Positions 51,500 through 59,565 of a DNA stretch of 64,000 nt are shown here, piece by piece. Location: the NCBI GenBank assembly GCA_023421735.1, contig JAEZSP010000012.1:1-64000 (forward strand). The letters run 5' to 3'. The notes beneath the pieces were generated by a model. That model worked only from the letters and a program-made list of their open reading frames with translations. It was not told the origin of the DNA and did no database searches. Source of the DNA: Bacillota bacterium. GTDB lineage: Bacteria > Bacillota_A > Clostridia > Christensenellales > Aristaeellaceae. The position numbers were made by a program, and so were the translations under genes. The stretch's first letter is position 1. Each line of letters begins with the position of its first letter.

Positions 51500-51580
51500 G
51501 CGGAGACGGCGTTGCATGGAGCGGCTTTTCAGCCGTCCCGCTTGACTTTGCATCCGACATCAAATACGAGGAGCAAAGTC
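51482..51580 (+). promoter_or_regulatory. Competing stems in the MFS leader (translational attenuator)
   Basis: Three pairings share arms: GCTCCATGCAA (51482-51492) with TTGCATGGAGC (51512-51522); ATGCAAAGT (51488-51496) with ACTTTGCAT (51545-51553); and GACTTTGC (51544-51551) with GCAAAGTC (51573-51580). The last one covers the bases between the GAGGAG site and the ATG at 51581, so it would block translation. A ribosome on the leader peptide would disrupt the first arm. Confidence 0.68.
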
Positions 51581-52891
51581 ATGAAACTGAATCATTTTCA
51601 CGAATCCAAGGACTTTATTATCCTGTGGCTCACCCAGTCGTTCTCATCGCTTGGCACGTCCATGACGAGCTATGCGTTGATTCTTTGGTCGTACCGTCAA
51701 TTGGGTACGGCGTCGAGCATCGCCTTTCTTGCGGCATTCACCCTTCTGCCGTCTATTTTCTTTACATTCATCGCGGGAACCATCGCAGATCGTTGGGATA
51801 AAAAGCGCATCATGGCCATTGGGGACAGCATTGCCGCCGTCGGTACGCTGACCGTTTTGGTGCTCAACCTGACCGGACGCCTGATGCCCTGGCATCTCTA
51901 TGCCGTCAACTTCGTCCTCGGCTGCATGAACGCATTCCAGAATCCCGCGGCCAATGTCGTCATCACGCTTCTGACGCCACAGAAACACTTTGCCAGGGCA
52001 AACGGCATGTTCGCCCTGTCCGGCTCCATTTCGAGCCTCATCACGCCCATGGCAGCGACGGTCGTCTTTGCGCTGGGCGGGCTGACGCCCGTTTTGCTCA
52101 TCGACCTGTTCACCTTCGCGGTCGCGGTCTGCGCGCTGCTCTTTGTCATCCGCGTGCCGCCGATTCCAAATGCCACGCAGCATAAGGAGGAATCGTTCTG
52201 GCAAAGCTGCCTGTTCGGCGTCCGTTATCTGCTGCGCAATCGGGTCATGCTGAATTTGATCTTTCTGTTCATGTGGATCAACCTCTTTGCACACATCGGC
52301 ACGCTGGGCATCGCCCCGGCAATGGTTCTTGCGCGCACGGGAAATAGCGAGACGGCGCTTGGCGCGTACAACACGGCGGTTGGGGTCGGTTCGCTCGTCG
52401 GTGGCATCCTGATGACGCTGCTCCGTCCGGCGAAGAGCCGCACCAAGACGCTTCTGTGGGCATGCCTCTGGGCGTGCTTTCTGGTTGACTTCCCGTTGGC
52501 GCTGGGACGCGCCATCGGCGTTTGGGCGATCGGCGCGTTCCTAGGGAACATCGCCATGCCGATCCTCAATGCAAACCTCACGGCGTGCATGCGCGCCAAG
52601 GTGCCCGTCGAGCTGCAAGGCCGCGTGTTCTCCGCGCGGGACACCCTCCAGCTATGGACGATGCCGGTCGGCCTGTTTTTCGGCGGTATATTGGCGGATC
52701 ATGTGTTTGAGCCGCTGATGGCAAGGCCCTCGCAGCTGCAGGGAATGCTGGCCCACCTCGTCGGCACCGGGCACGGTTCCGGCATGGCGCTTCAAATCTT
52801 GCTCACCGTATTGGTGATGATCGCCATCACGGTTGCATCGCTGCGCGACCACCGATACCGGGCGCTCGACAACGATACACAGCTTATGTAA
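51581..52891 (+). CDS. MFS drug/macrolide-type efflux transporter
   Basis: A 436-residue MFS_3-type exporter with about 12 helices. SKDFIILWLTQSFSSLGTSM opens it, IAGTIADRWDKKRIM is the loop 2-3 motif, and VPVELQGRVFSARDTLQLW is typical of Mef(A)-like proteins. This group exports macrolides and other antibiotics. The ATG at 51581 is seven bases after GAGGAG. The leader peptide and competing stems upstream suggest induction by a ribosome-targeting drug. The substrate is inferred. Confidence 0.87.
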   Translation: MKLNHFHESKDFIILWLTQSFSSLGTSMTSYALILWSYRQLGTASSIAFLAAFTLLPSIFFTFIAGTIADRWDKKRIMAIGDSIAAVGTLTVLVLNLTGRLMPWHLYAVNFVLGCMNAFQNPAANVVITLLTPQKHFARANGMFALSGSISSLITPMAATVVFALGGLTPVLLIDLFTFAVAVCALLFVIRVPPIPNATQHKEESFWQSCLFGVRYLLRNRVMLNLIFLFMWINLFAHIGTLGIAPAMVLARTGNSETALGAYNTAVGVGSLVGGILMTLLRPAKSRTKTLLWACLWACFLVDFPLALGRAIGVWAIGAFLGNIAMPILNANLTACMRAKVPVELQGRVFSARDTLQLWTMPVGLFFGGILADHVFEPLMARPSQLQGMLAHLVGTGHGSGMALQILLTVLVMIAITVASLRDHRYRALDNDTQLM

Positions 52892-52892
52892 T

Positions 52893-52924
52893 AAAAAAGG
52901 CGCGCCGTTTTAGGCGCGCCTTTC
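52893..52924. terminator. Bidirectional terminator after the MFS exporter
   Basis: AAAGGCGCGCC (52896-52906) pairs with GGCGCGCCTTT (52913-52923), with poly-A before and T after. It separates two convergent genes. Confidence 0.88.
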
Positions 52925-52935
52925 CCGATTGGCAA

Positions 52936-53937
52936 TCATCCCTGATTGTCGAAAACCCGCAGCATCGCCAGCACGTTCTCGGGCGGCACGTCGCCGGGCA
53001 CTGCGTGCGTCGGCGCGGCGATCAATCCGCCCTGCGGAAACGACGCCAGCAGCCGTCTCGTGATCGCTTCGATCTCGGCGGGCGATCTGACGGGCAATTC
53101 GGTCTGCGTGCTGATCCCGCCCCAAATTGCGATCTTGCCGCGCAGTTTCTCCGCATAGCCAAGACCGTAGATCTCGGGTTGGAACGTCTGGTAGATGTTC
53201 AGCCCCAAAGCCGCAAGGTCGTCCATCACAAGCCGAATGTCTCCGCAGGAATGCTGCGAAACCGCCTTTCCGGCGGCGCGGACGCGCCCGTACATCTGCG
53301 CAAGGTAGGGCTTGATGAACTGGCGCCAGCAAACAGGCCCCATGATGAGCCCACGCTGCTGCCCCCAGTCGTCGCCAAAATGGAAGCAATCGATGTCGTA
53401 TTCGAGCACAATGTCGATGATCTCCAGATTCCGCCGCGTGATTTTGGAAAGAAGCGCATGCACAAAGTCCGGCTCCGTCAGCATATCGCACAGCAGGTTT
53501 TCCATCCCGCGCAGCGTCCACGCCCGTTCAAAGAGCGAAAAGCCAATCGCCGCCACGGCAAACCGTTCGCCGCGCGTTTCCATCAACTTCCGCATGCGCG
53601 ATCGTATGTATGCCTCGTCGACCGGGGGAAATGCGTATCGGTCGAGTACGTCCGGGTCGTCGATCAGGATCGAATCGATCACGCCGATGTCCTTGTCCGC
53701 CCCGGATTTATTCCATACAACGCCGAATTCGTCCCGGTCATAATCGCGCCTAATCATCACCTCGGGCTTGATTAAGTATGCGTCCGCAATGGCGTTGTCA
53801 AGGCCGTCCAAAAACTGCGCATTTCCGGTGTGCCGGATCATCTTGTCCAGCATTTGTCCCGTAAATTCCACGTGATACGGCACCCGATCCGGCTTTTGAA
53901 ACGAAATCGCCGCCCGTACCCGTTCACGATTGGTCAC
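52936..53937 (-). CDS. Uroporphyrinogen decarboxylase-family methyltransferase, second copy
   Basis: A 333-residue protein of the UroD/MtaA superfamily. TNRERVRAAISFQKPDRVPY, CFHFGDDWGQQRG and SQHSCGDIR match the corrinoid/thiol methyltransferase branch, with the His-x-Cys zinc motif. IWGGISTQTELPVRSP follows. The start is the GTG at 53937 after GGAGGGGGG; the upstream ATG has no ribosome site. It is clearly diverged from the copy at 14959. Partner proteins are unknown. Confidence 0.85.
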   Translation of the reverse strand: MTNRERVRAAISFQKPDRVPYHVEFTGQMLDKMIRHTGNAQFLDGLDNAIADAYLIKPEVMIRRDYDRDEFGVVWNKSGADKDIGVIDSILIDDPDVLDRYAFPPVDEAYIRSRMRKLMETRGERFAVAAIGFSLFERAWTLRGMENLLCDMLTEPDFVHALLSKITRRNLEIIDIVLEYDIDCFHFGDDWGQQRGLIMGPVCWRQFIKPYLAQMYGRVRAAGKAVSQHSCGDIRLVMDDLAALGLNIYQTFQPEIYGLGYAEKLRGKIAIWGGISTQTELPVRSPAEIEAITRRLLASFPQGGLIAAPTHAVPGDVPPENVLAMLRVFDNQG

Positions 53938-54002
53938 AATACCCCCCTCCTTCATCCCGGTGCCGTGAAAAAAGAAGCCCGCAAAAAAGCGAGCTTCTTC
54001 TT

Positions 54003-54953
54003 TTATTCTTTGTCGTCCGTTCGCCTGTACAGCTTGCGCTCCAGCGACCAGATGCGCTCCGTGAACGCGCCCGGCTGAACCGCCGCGAGCGCGCGCTGCA
54101 TCTCAAACATCCGCGCGTCCAGCTGATCGATCAGGTGCAAAACCTCCGCCTCCGGGAACATCGGCGGCTTGGGGCTGCCGTACTCGGGTAAGTCGTGGTG
54201 CGAGAGGATCATGTGCTCCAGCATGATCAGTAATTCCTCCCGGACGCCCAGCTCGTGTCCCGCGCGCGAAAGCTCCGCGACGCCCATCACCAGATGGCCC
54301 ACCAGCATGCCCTCGCGCGTGTAATCGCTCACCATGCCCAGTTCATCTGCCGCAAGCTCCGTCAGCTTGCAAAGATCGTGTAGAATCACGCCCGCGGCAA
54401 GTAGATCCGCGTCCAGCTGCGGGTAGATCGCGGAGATGGCATCCGCCGTACGCAGCATGGTCGTCACGTGGTGCAGAAGCCCGGATCGCTCCGCATGGTG
54501 CAGCTTCGATGCGGCGGGGTAGTATAGAAGCTTCGCGCCCGATTCGTCCACCCGCTTTTTCACCAGTGCGCGCAGCTGCTCATCCTGCATGGCGGCAACG
54601 CGGCTCTCGATCAAATCGAGCATGTCGTCTGCGGGCTGCGGCGCAACGGGCGTCAAGACCGACATGTCGATGTCATCCGCCTCCGTCACTTCGCGCATCT
54701 TGTCGACGCGCAGCTGTGCCCGGCTGTTGTACTCCTGCATCATCCCGCGCACGCGCACGGGCTGTGCGATGGTCGGTGCGGGTGTGAGCGAATCCCACAT
54801 CTTCGCGTTGATGTCGCCGGAGATGTCGCAAAGCGTCATGTCGAGGTATTTCGATCCGTTCTGGGAGGTTCGTTGGGTCGCGGCGCGCACGAGAAGGTAC
54901 CCGTCAAACATCTGACCTTTTATCATGGTAAGAAGCTGTGGCTGTTCCTTCAT
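54003..54953 (-). CDS. yhaM: 3'-5' exoribonuclease YhaM
   Basis: A 316-residue protein with an N-terminal OB-fold (GYLLVRAATQRTSQNGSKYL...DMTLCDISGDINAKMWD) and a C-terminal HD domain: KLHHAERSGLLHHVTTML, AGVILHDLCKLTEL and MILSHHDLPEYGSPKPP. This matches YhaM, a Firmicute 3'-5' exonuclease acting on RNA and DNA. The start overlaps the serS stop (TGATG), so the genes are coupled. Confidence 0.92.
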   Translation of the reverse strand: MKEQPQLLTMIKGQMFDGYLLVRAATQRTSQNGSKYLDMTLCDISGDINAKMWDSLTPAPTIAQPVRVRGMMQEYNSRAQLRVDKMREVTEADDIDMSVLTPVAPQPADDMLDLIESRVAAMQDEQLRALVKKRVDESGAKLLYYPAASKLHHAERSGLLHHVTTMLRTADAISAIYPQLDADLLAAGVILHDLCKLTELAADELGMVSDYTREGMLVGHLVMGVAELSRAGHELGVREELLIMLEHMILSHHDLPEYGSPKPPMFPEAEVLHLIDQLDARMFEMQRALAAVQPGAFTERIWSLERKLYRRTDDKE

Positions 54954-56236
54954 CAGTCATTGCCCCCTCGGGGAGAGATGACTTCCATGCCGCAGAACGG
55001 CCGGAGCGCCTCGGGGACGATCACGCTGCCGTCCGGCTGCTGGTATTGCTCGACGATCGCGGGGATGAGCCGGCTCGTCGCCAATCCCGATCCGTTCAGC
55101 GTGTGCACAAATTCCGTCTTCTTCGTCTCCGTGCGGCGGAAGCGGATGTTGCCCCTGCGTGCCTGGTAATCGCGCGCATTCGAGACGGAAGAGCATTCCT
55201 TGTATTCGTTCATGCTCGGAATCCATAACTCGATGTCGTACGTGGTCGCCATGGACGCGGAGCAATCGCCCGCCGCGAGCTTTGAAAGCTGATAATGCAG
55301 TCCCAGCTTCTCCACCAGCTTGCACGCCTTGCCGATCAGTTCCTGCAGCATGGCGTCCGAGTCCTCGGGACGCGTATAGCCGAACATCTCGACCTTGTTG
55401 AACTGGTGGCCGCGGATCATGCCCCGCTCGCTCGCCCGGTAGGTGCCCGCCTCGCGCCGGTAACAGGGCGTGTAGGCAAAAAGCCGCTTCGGAAGATCGG
55501 CTTCGTTTAAAATCTCGCCCCGGTAGAGGTTGATGAGCGCCGTCTCTGCGGTGGGGAGCATGAAGCGGAAGCTCTCCTCGTTCAAACGGTATACGTCCTC
55601 CTCGAATTTCGGGAACTGGCCGGCCGTCAACCCGCACTCATAGGTCAGCATGTGCGGGGGCAGCATAAAGGTGTAGCCATCCTTGATGTGCTCGGAGATG
55701 AAGAAGTTTAACAGCGCCCACTCCAGCTGTGCGCCCACGCCGGTATACAGCCAGTAGCCGTTGCCGCCCATCTTCACGCCGCGCTCGTAATCAATCAGCC
55801 CCAGCCCCACGCACAGATCGACGTGGTTTTTCACGGGGAACTTGAATTCAGGCTTCTGTCCGTATGTCTTGATGACGCGGTTGTTCTCCTTGCCGCCCGC
55901 CTGCACGTCCTCTGCGGGGATGTTTGGCAGCGAAAGCATAAATGTCTCGATCTTTTTTTCGAGCGCGGTCTGCTCCTCGTCCATCTCCTTGATGCGGTCG
56001 GCCATCCCCTTGAGCTGTGCAAGCGCCTCGGTCGCGTCCTCGCCCCGCTTTTTGAGCATGGGGATTTCCTTGCTCATGCGGTTCCGCTCGGCCTTCGTGT
56101 TTTCGTTTTCAATCAAGAGTTCGCGCCTGCGCGCGTCCCAGGCGAGAAGCTCGGTAAAATCCGCATCGTATTCGCGCTTTTTCAACGCCTCGACGATCGC
56201 CTCCGGGTTCTGGCGGATGAGATTCAGATCAAGCAT
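54953..56236 (-). CDS. serS: Seryl-tRNA synthetase
   Basis: A 427-residue class IIa enzyme. The N-terminal coiled-coil arm spans about residues 30-100. Motif 2 is FAYTPCYRREAGTYRASERG, with GMIRGHQFNKVEMF after it, and motif 3 is NGSGLATSRLIPAIVEQYQ. It charges tRNA-Ser (and tRNA-Sec if present). AGGAGGG lies eight bases before the ATG. A T-box leader precedes it. Confidence 0.98.
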   Translation of the reverse strand: MLDLNLIRQNPEAIVEALKKREYDADFTELLAWDARRRELLIENENTKAERNRMSKEIPMLKKRGEDATEALAQLKGMADRIKEMDEEQTALEKKIETFMLSLPNIPAEDVQAGGKENNRVIKTYGQKPEFKFPVKNHVDLCVGLGLIDYERGVKMGGNGYWLYTGVGAQLEWALLNFFISEHIKDGYTFMLPPHMLTYECGLTAGQFPKFEEDVYRLNEESFRFMLPTAETALINLYRGEILNEADLPKRLFAYTPCYRREAGTYRASERGMIRGHQFNKVEMFGYTRPEDSDAMLQELIGKACKLVEKLGLHYQLSKLAAGDCSASMATTYDIELWIPSMNEYKECSSVSNARDYQARRGNIRFRRTETKKTEFVHTLNGSGLATSRLIPAIVEQYQQPDGSVIVPEALRPFCGMEVISPRGGND

Positions 56237-56249
56237 GCGATTTCCCTCC

Positions 56250-56530
56250 TAAAAAAAATGACGCCCCCAACGCATGCAGGGACGACGGATCGTGGTACCA
56301 CCCAATTTCGAGCGGATTCCCGCTCCTCATGGCGCTGTATCGGGCGCTCCCGTGCCGCTCATCGCGGCTCACTCCGGAGTGGAACCTCATTGGCCTCGAT
56401 CCATTCGCACCGCAGGCGCGCCAATCGAATCAAGATTCGGTCGTCACGGTCGCAAACGACTTGGCTTGCGGATGGCAAACCAACCTTCCATGGACTCTCT
56501 TTCTTCGGCAAAATGAGACATTCTCCCTCA
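56250..56530 (-). promoter_or_regulatory. T-box leader of serS
   Basis: On the minus strand the T-box motif TGGGTGGTACCACG (complement of 56292-56305) is followed by a terminator stem of CGTCCC and GGGGGCG around a GCATGCGTT loop and eight T residues. A palindrome CACTCCGGAGTG lies in the stem II/III region. I did not resolve the Ser specifier codon with confidence. Confidence 0.9.
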
Positions 56531-56543
56531 TTGCGTTACTGAT

Positions 56544-56571
56544 ATTATATCCGAAATCGACCGTTTTGCAA
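56544..56571 (-). promoter_or_regulatory. Promoter of the serS T-box transcript
   Basis: Minus strand -35 TTGCAA (56566-56571), 16-bp spacer, -10 TATAAT (56544-56549). It lies back to back with the ispE promoter region (TATAAT at 56602 on the plus strand). Confidence 0.78.
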
Positions 56572-56643
56572 GTCGGGCGCGTAGTTTTAACAAGGATTTG
56601 CTATAATTCCATTCACTGGAAACGTACGGCAGGGAGGTCGCAT

Positions 56644-57492
56644 ATGCATATCGATGCACGGGCGTACGCCAAGATCAACTGGTCGCTGGACATTCTTTCA
56701 ACCCGGGACGACGGTTATCACGAGCTCGATATGCTGATGCAGAAGATCGAACTCTGCGATGAACTGCGGTTTCAGCGCGCCAAATGGCTCTCCCTCACCA
56801 TCAATGGACGGCAACTGCCCGTCGGCGGCAAGAACCTCGTCGTGCGCGCAGCAACCGCGCTTTGTGCGTTTATGGGCAAGCGCTACGGCGCGCGGATCGT
56901 CCTCAAAAAGCGCATCCCCGTGCGCGCGGGGCTCGGCGGGGGCAGTGCGGATTGTGCCGCCGCGCTCGTCGCCCTCAATAAACTTTGGAACCTCAATCTC
57001 CCCATGAACCGACTCGTCGAGATCGGCGCAACGCTCGGTGCCGATGTGCCATTTTTGATGGAGGGCGGTTTCGCGCGCGTCCGGGGCGTGGGCGAGCGCA
57101 TGGAAAAGCTCGACAATCCGCCCAAAATCCCGCTCGTATTGCTCATGCCAGCGGAAGGCCTTTCCACCGCGCAGGTTTTTGCGGAATACGACCGGATGAA
57201 TCTTTCGCCCCTCGGCCTCGATCTGCCGCGCCTCGCAGACGCCCTGCGCGCACAGGACTACGATGCCTGCAAAATCCTCTCCGGAAATGCCCTCGAGGCG
57301 CCCTCCGTGCGCCTCCTCCCCGATGTGCAGACCGCAATTAATCGCCTGTACGATAACGGCGCGTACTTCGCGCGCATGACTGGCAGCGGTTCCTGCGTCT
57401 TTGGCGCGTTCCGCACCGCCGCCGAGGCCATGGCAGCCGTCGACCGCATGGGCGCGGGCATCTTCACCTGGACACTGGGAAGCGAAGGGTAA
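56644..57492 (+). CDS. ispE: 4-diphosphocytidyl-2-C-methyl-D-erythritol kinase
   Basis: A 282-residue GHMP kinase of the MEP isoprenoid pathway. ARAYAKINWSLDIL opens it, PVRAGLGGGSADCAAAL is the ATP loop, GADVPFLMEGGFARVRGVGE is the substrate region and TGSGSCVFGAF is motif 3. It phosphorylates CDP-methylerythritol. AGGGAGG precedes the ATG. The prenyl chains it feeds include those used by the UbiA-like pathway at 28.8-33 kb. Confidence 0.96.
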   Translation: MHIDARAYAKINWSLDILSTRDDGYHELDMLMQKIELCDELRFQRAKWLSLTINGRQLPVGGKNLVVRAATALCAFMGKRYGARIVLKKRIPVRAGLGGGSADCAAALVALNKLWNLNLPMNRLVEIGATLGADVPFLMEGGFARVRGVGERMEKLDNPPKIPLVLLMPAEGLSTAQVFAEYDRMNLSPLGLDLPRLADALRAQDYDACKILSGNALEAPSVRLLPDVQTAINRLYDNGAYFARMTGSGSCVFGAFRTAAEAMAAVDRMGAGIFTWTLGSEG

Positions 57493-57630
57493 GAGATGCT
57501 GGCCCCGGACCCCGCTCGATCCGCTTTTTAGGCGTGGGTATGCTTTGTAGAAGTCGTAAAACGCCCCCCACCGCCCATCCCGTAGACTCCTCTTTGCGGG
57601 CGGAATTTGCGCAATCGATCAGATCTTTCA

Positions 57631-57668
57631 ACCGGATCGCGTGAGGTTGGGCCCCCACGCGATCCGGT
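57631..57668. repeat. 13-bp perfect inverted repeat in the ispE-PHP gap
   Basis: ACCGGATCGCGTG (57631-57643) pairs with CACGCGATCCGGT (57656-57668). The gap 57493-57743 has no gene. The stem may be a terminator or a palindromic repeat; a T-run is missing on the near side. Confidence 0.55.
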
Positions 57669-57743
57669 AATGGAATCTATATTTTTATCCGGCAGGGGAT
57701 GTGCAAGGGCTGGCGCCCTACTTGTGCCGCGCCTCACCTCGTC

Positions 57744-58427
57744 TCACATCTCCTCCACGATCTCCCCGTCGCCTGCGCGGAGCGCAGCGATCAGGTCGTT
57801 CGTGTCGCGCAGCGCATAGGGAAAGCGCATGGCGCCCTTTGCGACGCCCGGGATCACGTGCGCATCCGAACCCGCAATCTGGATGAGGCCGTGCGCCTGC
57901 GCCACGGAGAGGGCGCGCTTGTTTTCGCGCGGGTCGTTTGTGGCGTTGTAAACTTCAAAGGCGTCCACCCGTAGCGTATCGGGCTTGAAATCGGGAATAT
58001 AAAACGCCTTGCGGAATGGATGCGCGTGGACGACGAACCCTCCTGCCGCGTGTACGCGGTCGAGGTATTCGTCGCTTTTCGCATCCGCAATGTCCGGATT
58101 GTCGAGCAAAAACGCCTCGTCGAGGCCGTATGTCAGGTATTCCGGGCCGTCGGTGAACGTCTCCCAGCCTTTGAGGACGATCAACCCGATTTCGTCGCCT
58201 ACCTCCTTCGCCGCACGGTATCCGGCAAAGAGGTAGTCCACCTTCTGCTCCCATGGCGTGCGCTTTGGACAGCCGATGTTCGCATTCATAAAGTGATCGG
58301 TTACAACGAGCATGTCATAACCCGCCTGCTTGCACGCATGTGCCATGTCCCGTCCGCTCACCTGCCCGCAGGCGCTCGTCTCCGATGTGTGCAGGTGCAT
58401 CTGTACATAGAATCCGTCTTTTGTCAT
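57744..58427 (-). CDS. PHP-domain phosphoesterase-like protein
   Basis: A 227-residue PHP protein. HLHTSETSACG is the first metal motif, VVTDHFM the second, HAHPFRK the third and SDAH the fourth, giving the trinuclear metal site. PHP domains hydrolyse phosphate esters (histidinol-phosphatase, nucleases) or proofread in DNA polymerases. The start at 58427 comes one base after the stop of the phosphodiesterase gene. Confidence 0.88.
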   Translation of the reverse strand: MTKDGFYVQMHLHTSETSACGQVSGRDMAHACKQAGYDMLVVTDHFMNANIGCPKRTPWEQKVDYLFAGYRAAKEVGDEIGLIVLKGWETFTDGPEYLTYGLDEAFLLDNPDIADAKSDEYLDRVHAAGGFVVHAHPFRKAFYIPDFKPDTLRVDAFEVYNATNDPRENKRALSVAQAHGLIQIAGSDAHVIPGVAKGAMRFPYALRDTNDLIAALRAGDGEIVEEM

Positions 58428-58428
58428 C

Positions 58429-59565
58429 TTAGCCTTTCCTGTCAAGCACGACCGGCACCAGCATTTCGTCGTCCGTCAGGCCGGCGTGCATGCCGATCAG
58501 TTTGTGACCTTCAATCCCGGGTACGTTGTAGGCGATGCTCGTCCCACCGATCGCGCAGGCCACATAGTCGCCGATCAGGTCGTCGAATTTCGGATGCCGC
58601 GCCTCGCGCCCAAAAACGCCCGTCCGGTACACGTCCTCCCGTGAAAGCAGCAGGAATTCATCCCTGAATCGCTCCTTGAAGGCGCGCTCGAACGCGTTTT
58701 GCCTGTGCGGCTTCACGTAGAATGCCGTCGCACGCCCCTCGATGGACGGGGGCAAGACGAGACAATCCATGATCTCCGGCATCCGAGAAATGTCATGTGT
58801 GGTCGAGTTGATGAGTCCGTGATCCGCCGTCACGATGAGCAGCGTGTCACAAAGCCGTGCGGAAAGCCGCCGAAGCTGATCATCCAAGTGTCTGAACTGT
58901 TGGACGGCCTCCGGCGTGCCCACGCCAAATTCATGCATGGACGTATCCGGCTCGCCCCAGTAGGCGATGGTGTACGTGCGCTCGTCCTTTGCCGCAATCG
59001 CTGCGACCTGATCGCAGAGCCCGGCAAAGTCAGCGATGCGCAGCGTCTCGTCCGCGCCGTGCTCGCAATAGCTGTCAAACGCCATGATGCTCTGAAGCGC
59101 CACGCCGGGATCGCTCTTTCTGATTTGTTCAAAAACCGTCTCGTAGGGCATCAGCGCCACCGCGGGCTGCGGCCCCTCGATCGGACGGTGCGCATAATAC
59201 GTCGTGCGCATGAACGTCACCGCATCCGTCGCGTATTCTTTAAAATAGAGCTGCCACCCCAGCCAGCCGTGCTCGTAGGCAGACTGACCGTTGTAGTAGC
59301 TCGTGTTCGCTGCGGTCGTCGTGCTCGGAAAGATGCTCGTCACCGTCGCCGCCCGGTGGCTGCGTAGATACGAATCCGCGGAAAGCGCCCCGTCGGTCGG
59401 GATCACGCCCGAACCGTCGAGGATCACCAGCGCCACGTGCTTGGGCTTTGTCGCAAGCACGGCGTCCAATTCCGGCAGCGTCGGATAGTGTGCCTGCGCG
59501 CCAAAATGGCGCAAAATCGACGCCGTAGTCGAAAGGATCGACCGGTCGTAATTGGGAAATCTCAT
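58429..59565 (-). CDS. Alkaline phosphatase/nucleotide pyrophosphatase-family protein
   Basis: A 378-residue metallo-enzyme. HVALVILDGSGV carries the first metal Asp, SIFPSTTTAANTSYYNGQSAYEHG the Thr nucleophile region, YWGEPDTSMHEFG and TADHG the further metal ligands. The pattern is that of type I phosphodiesterases. The start overlaps the gltX stop by four bases (ATGA). Substrate unknown; likely cytoplasmic. Confidence 0.87.
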   Translation of the reverse strand: MRFPNYDRSILSTTASILRHFGAQAHYPTLPELDAVLATKPKHVALVILDGSGVIPTDGALSADSYLRSHRAATVTSIFPSTTTAANTSYYNGQSAYEHGWLGWQLYFKEYATDAVTFMRTTYYAHRPIEGPQPAVALMPYETVFEQIRKSDPGVALQSIMAFDSYCEHGADETLRIADFAGLCDQVAAIAAKDERTYTIAYWGEPDTSMHEFGVGTPEAVQQFRHLDDQLRRLSARLCDTLLIVTADHGLINSTTHDISRMPEIMDCLVLPPSIEGRATAFYVKPHRQNAFERAFKERFRDEFLLLSREDVYRTGVFGREARHPKFDDLIGDYVACAIGGTSIAYNVPGIEGHKLIGMHAGLTDDEMLVPVVLDRKG

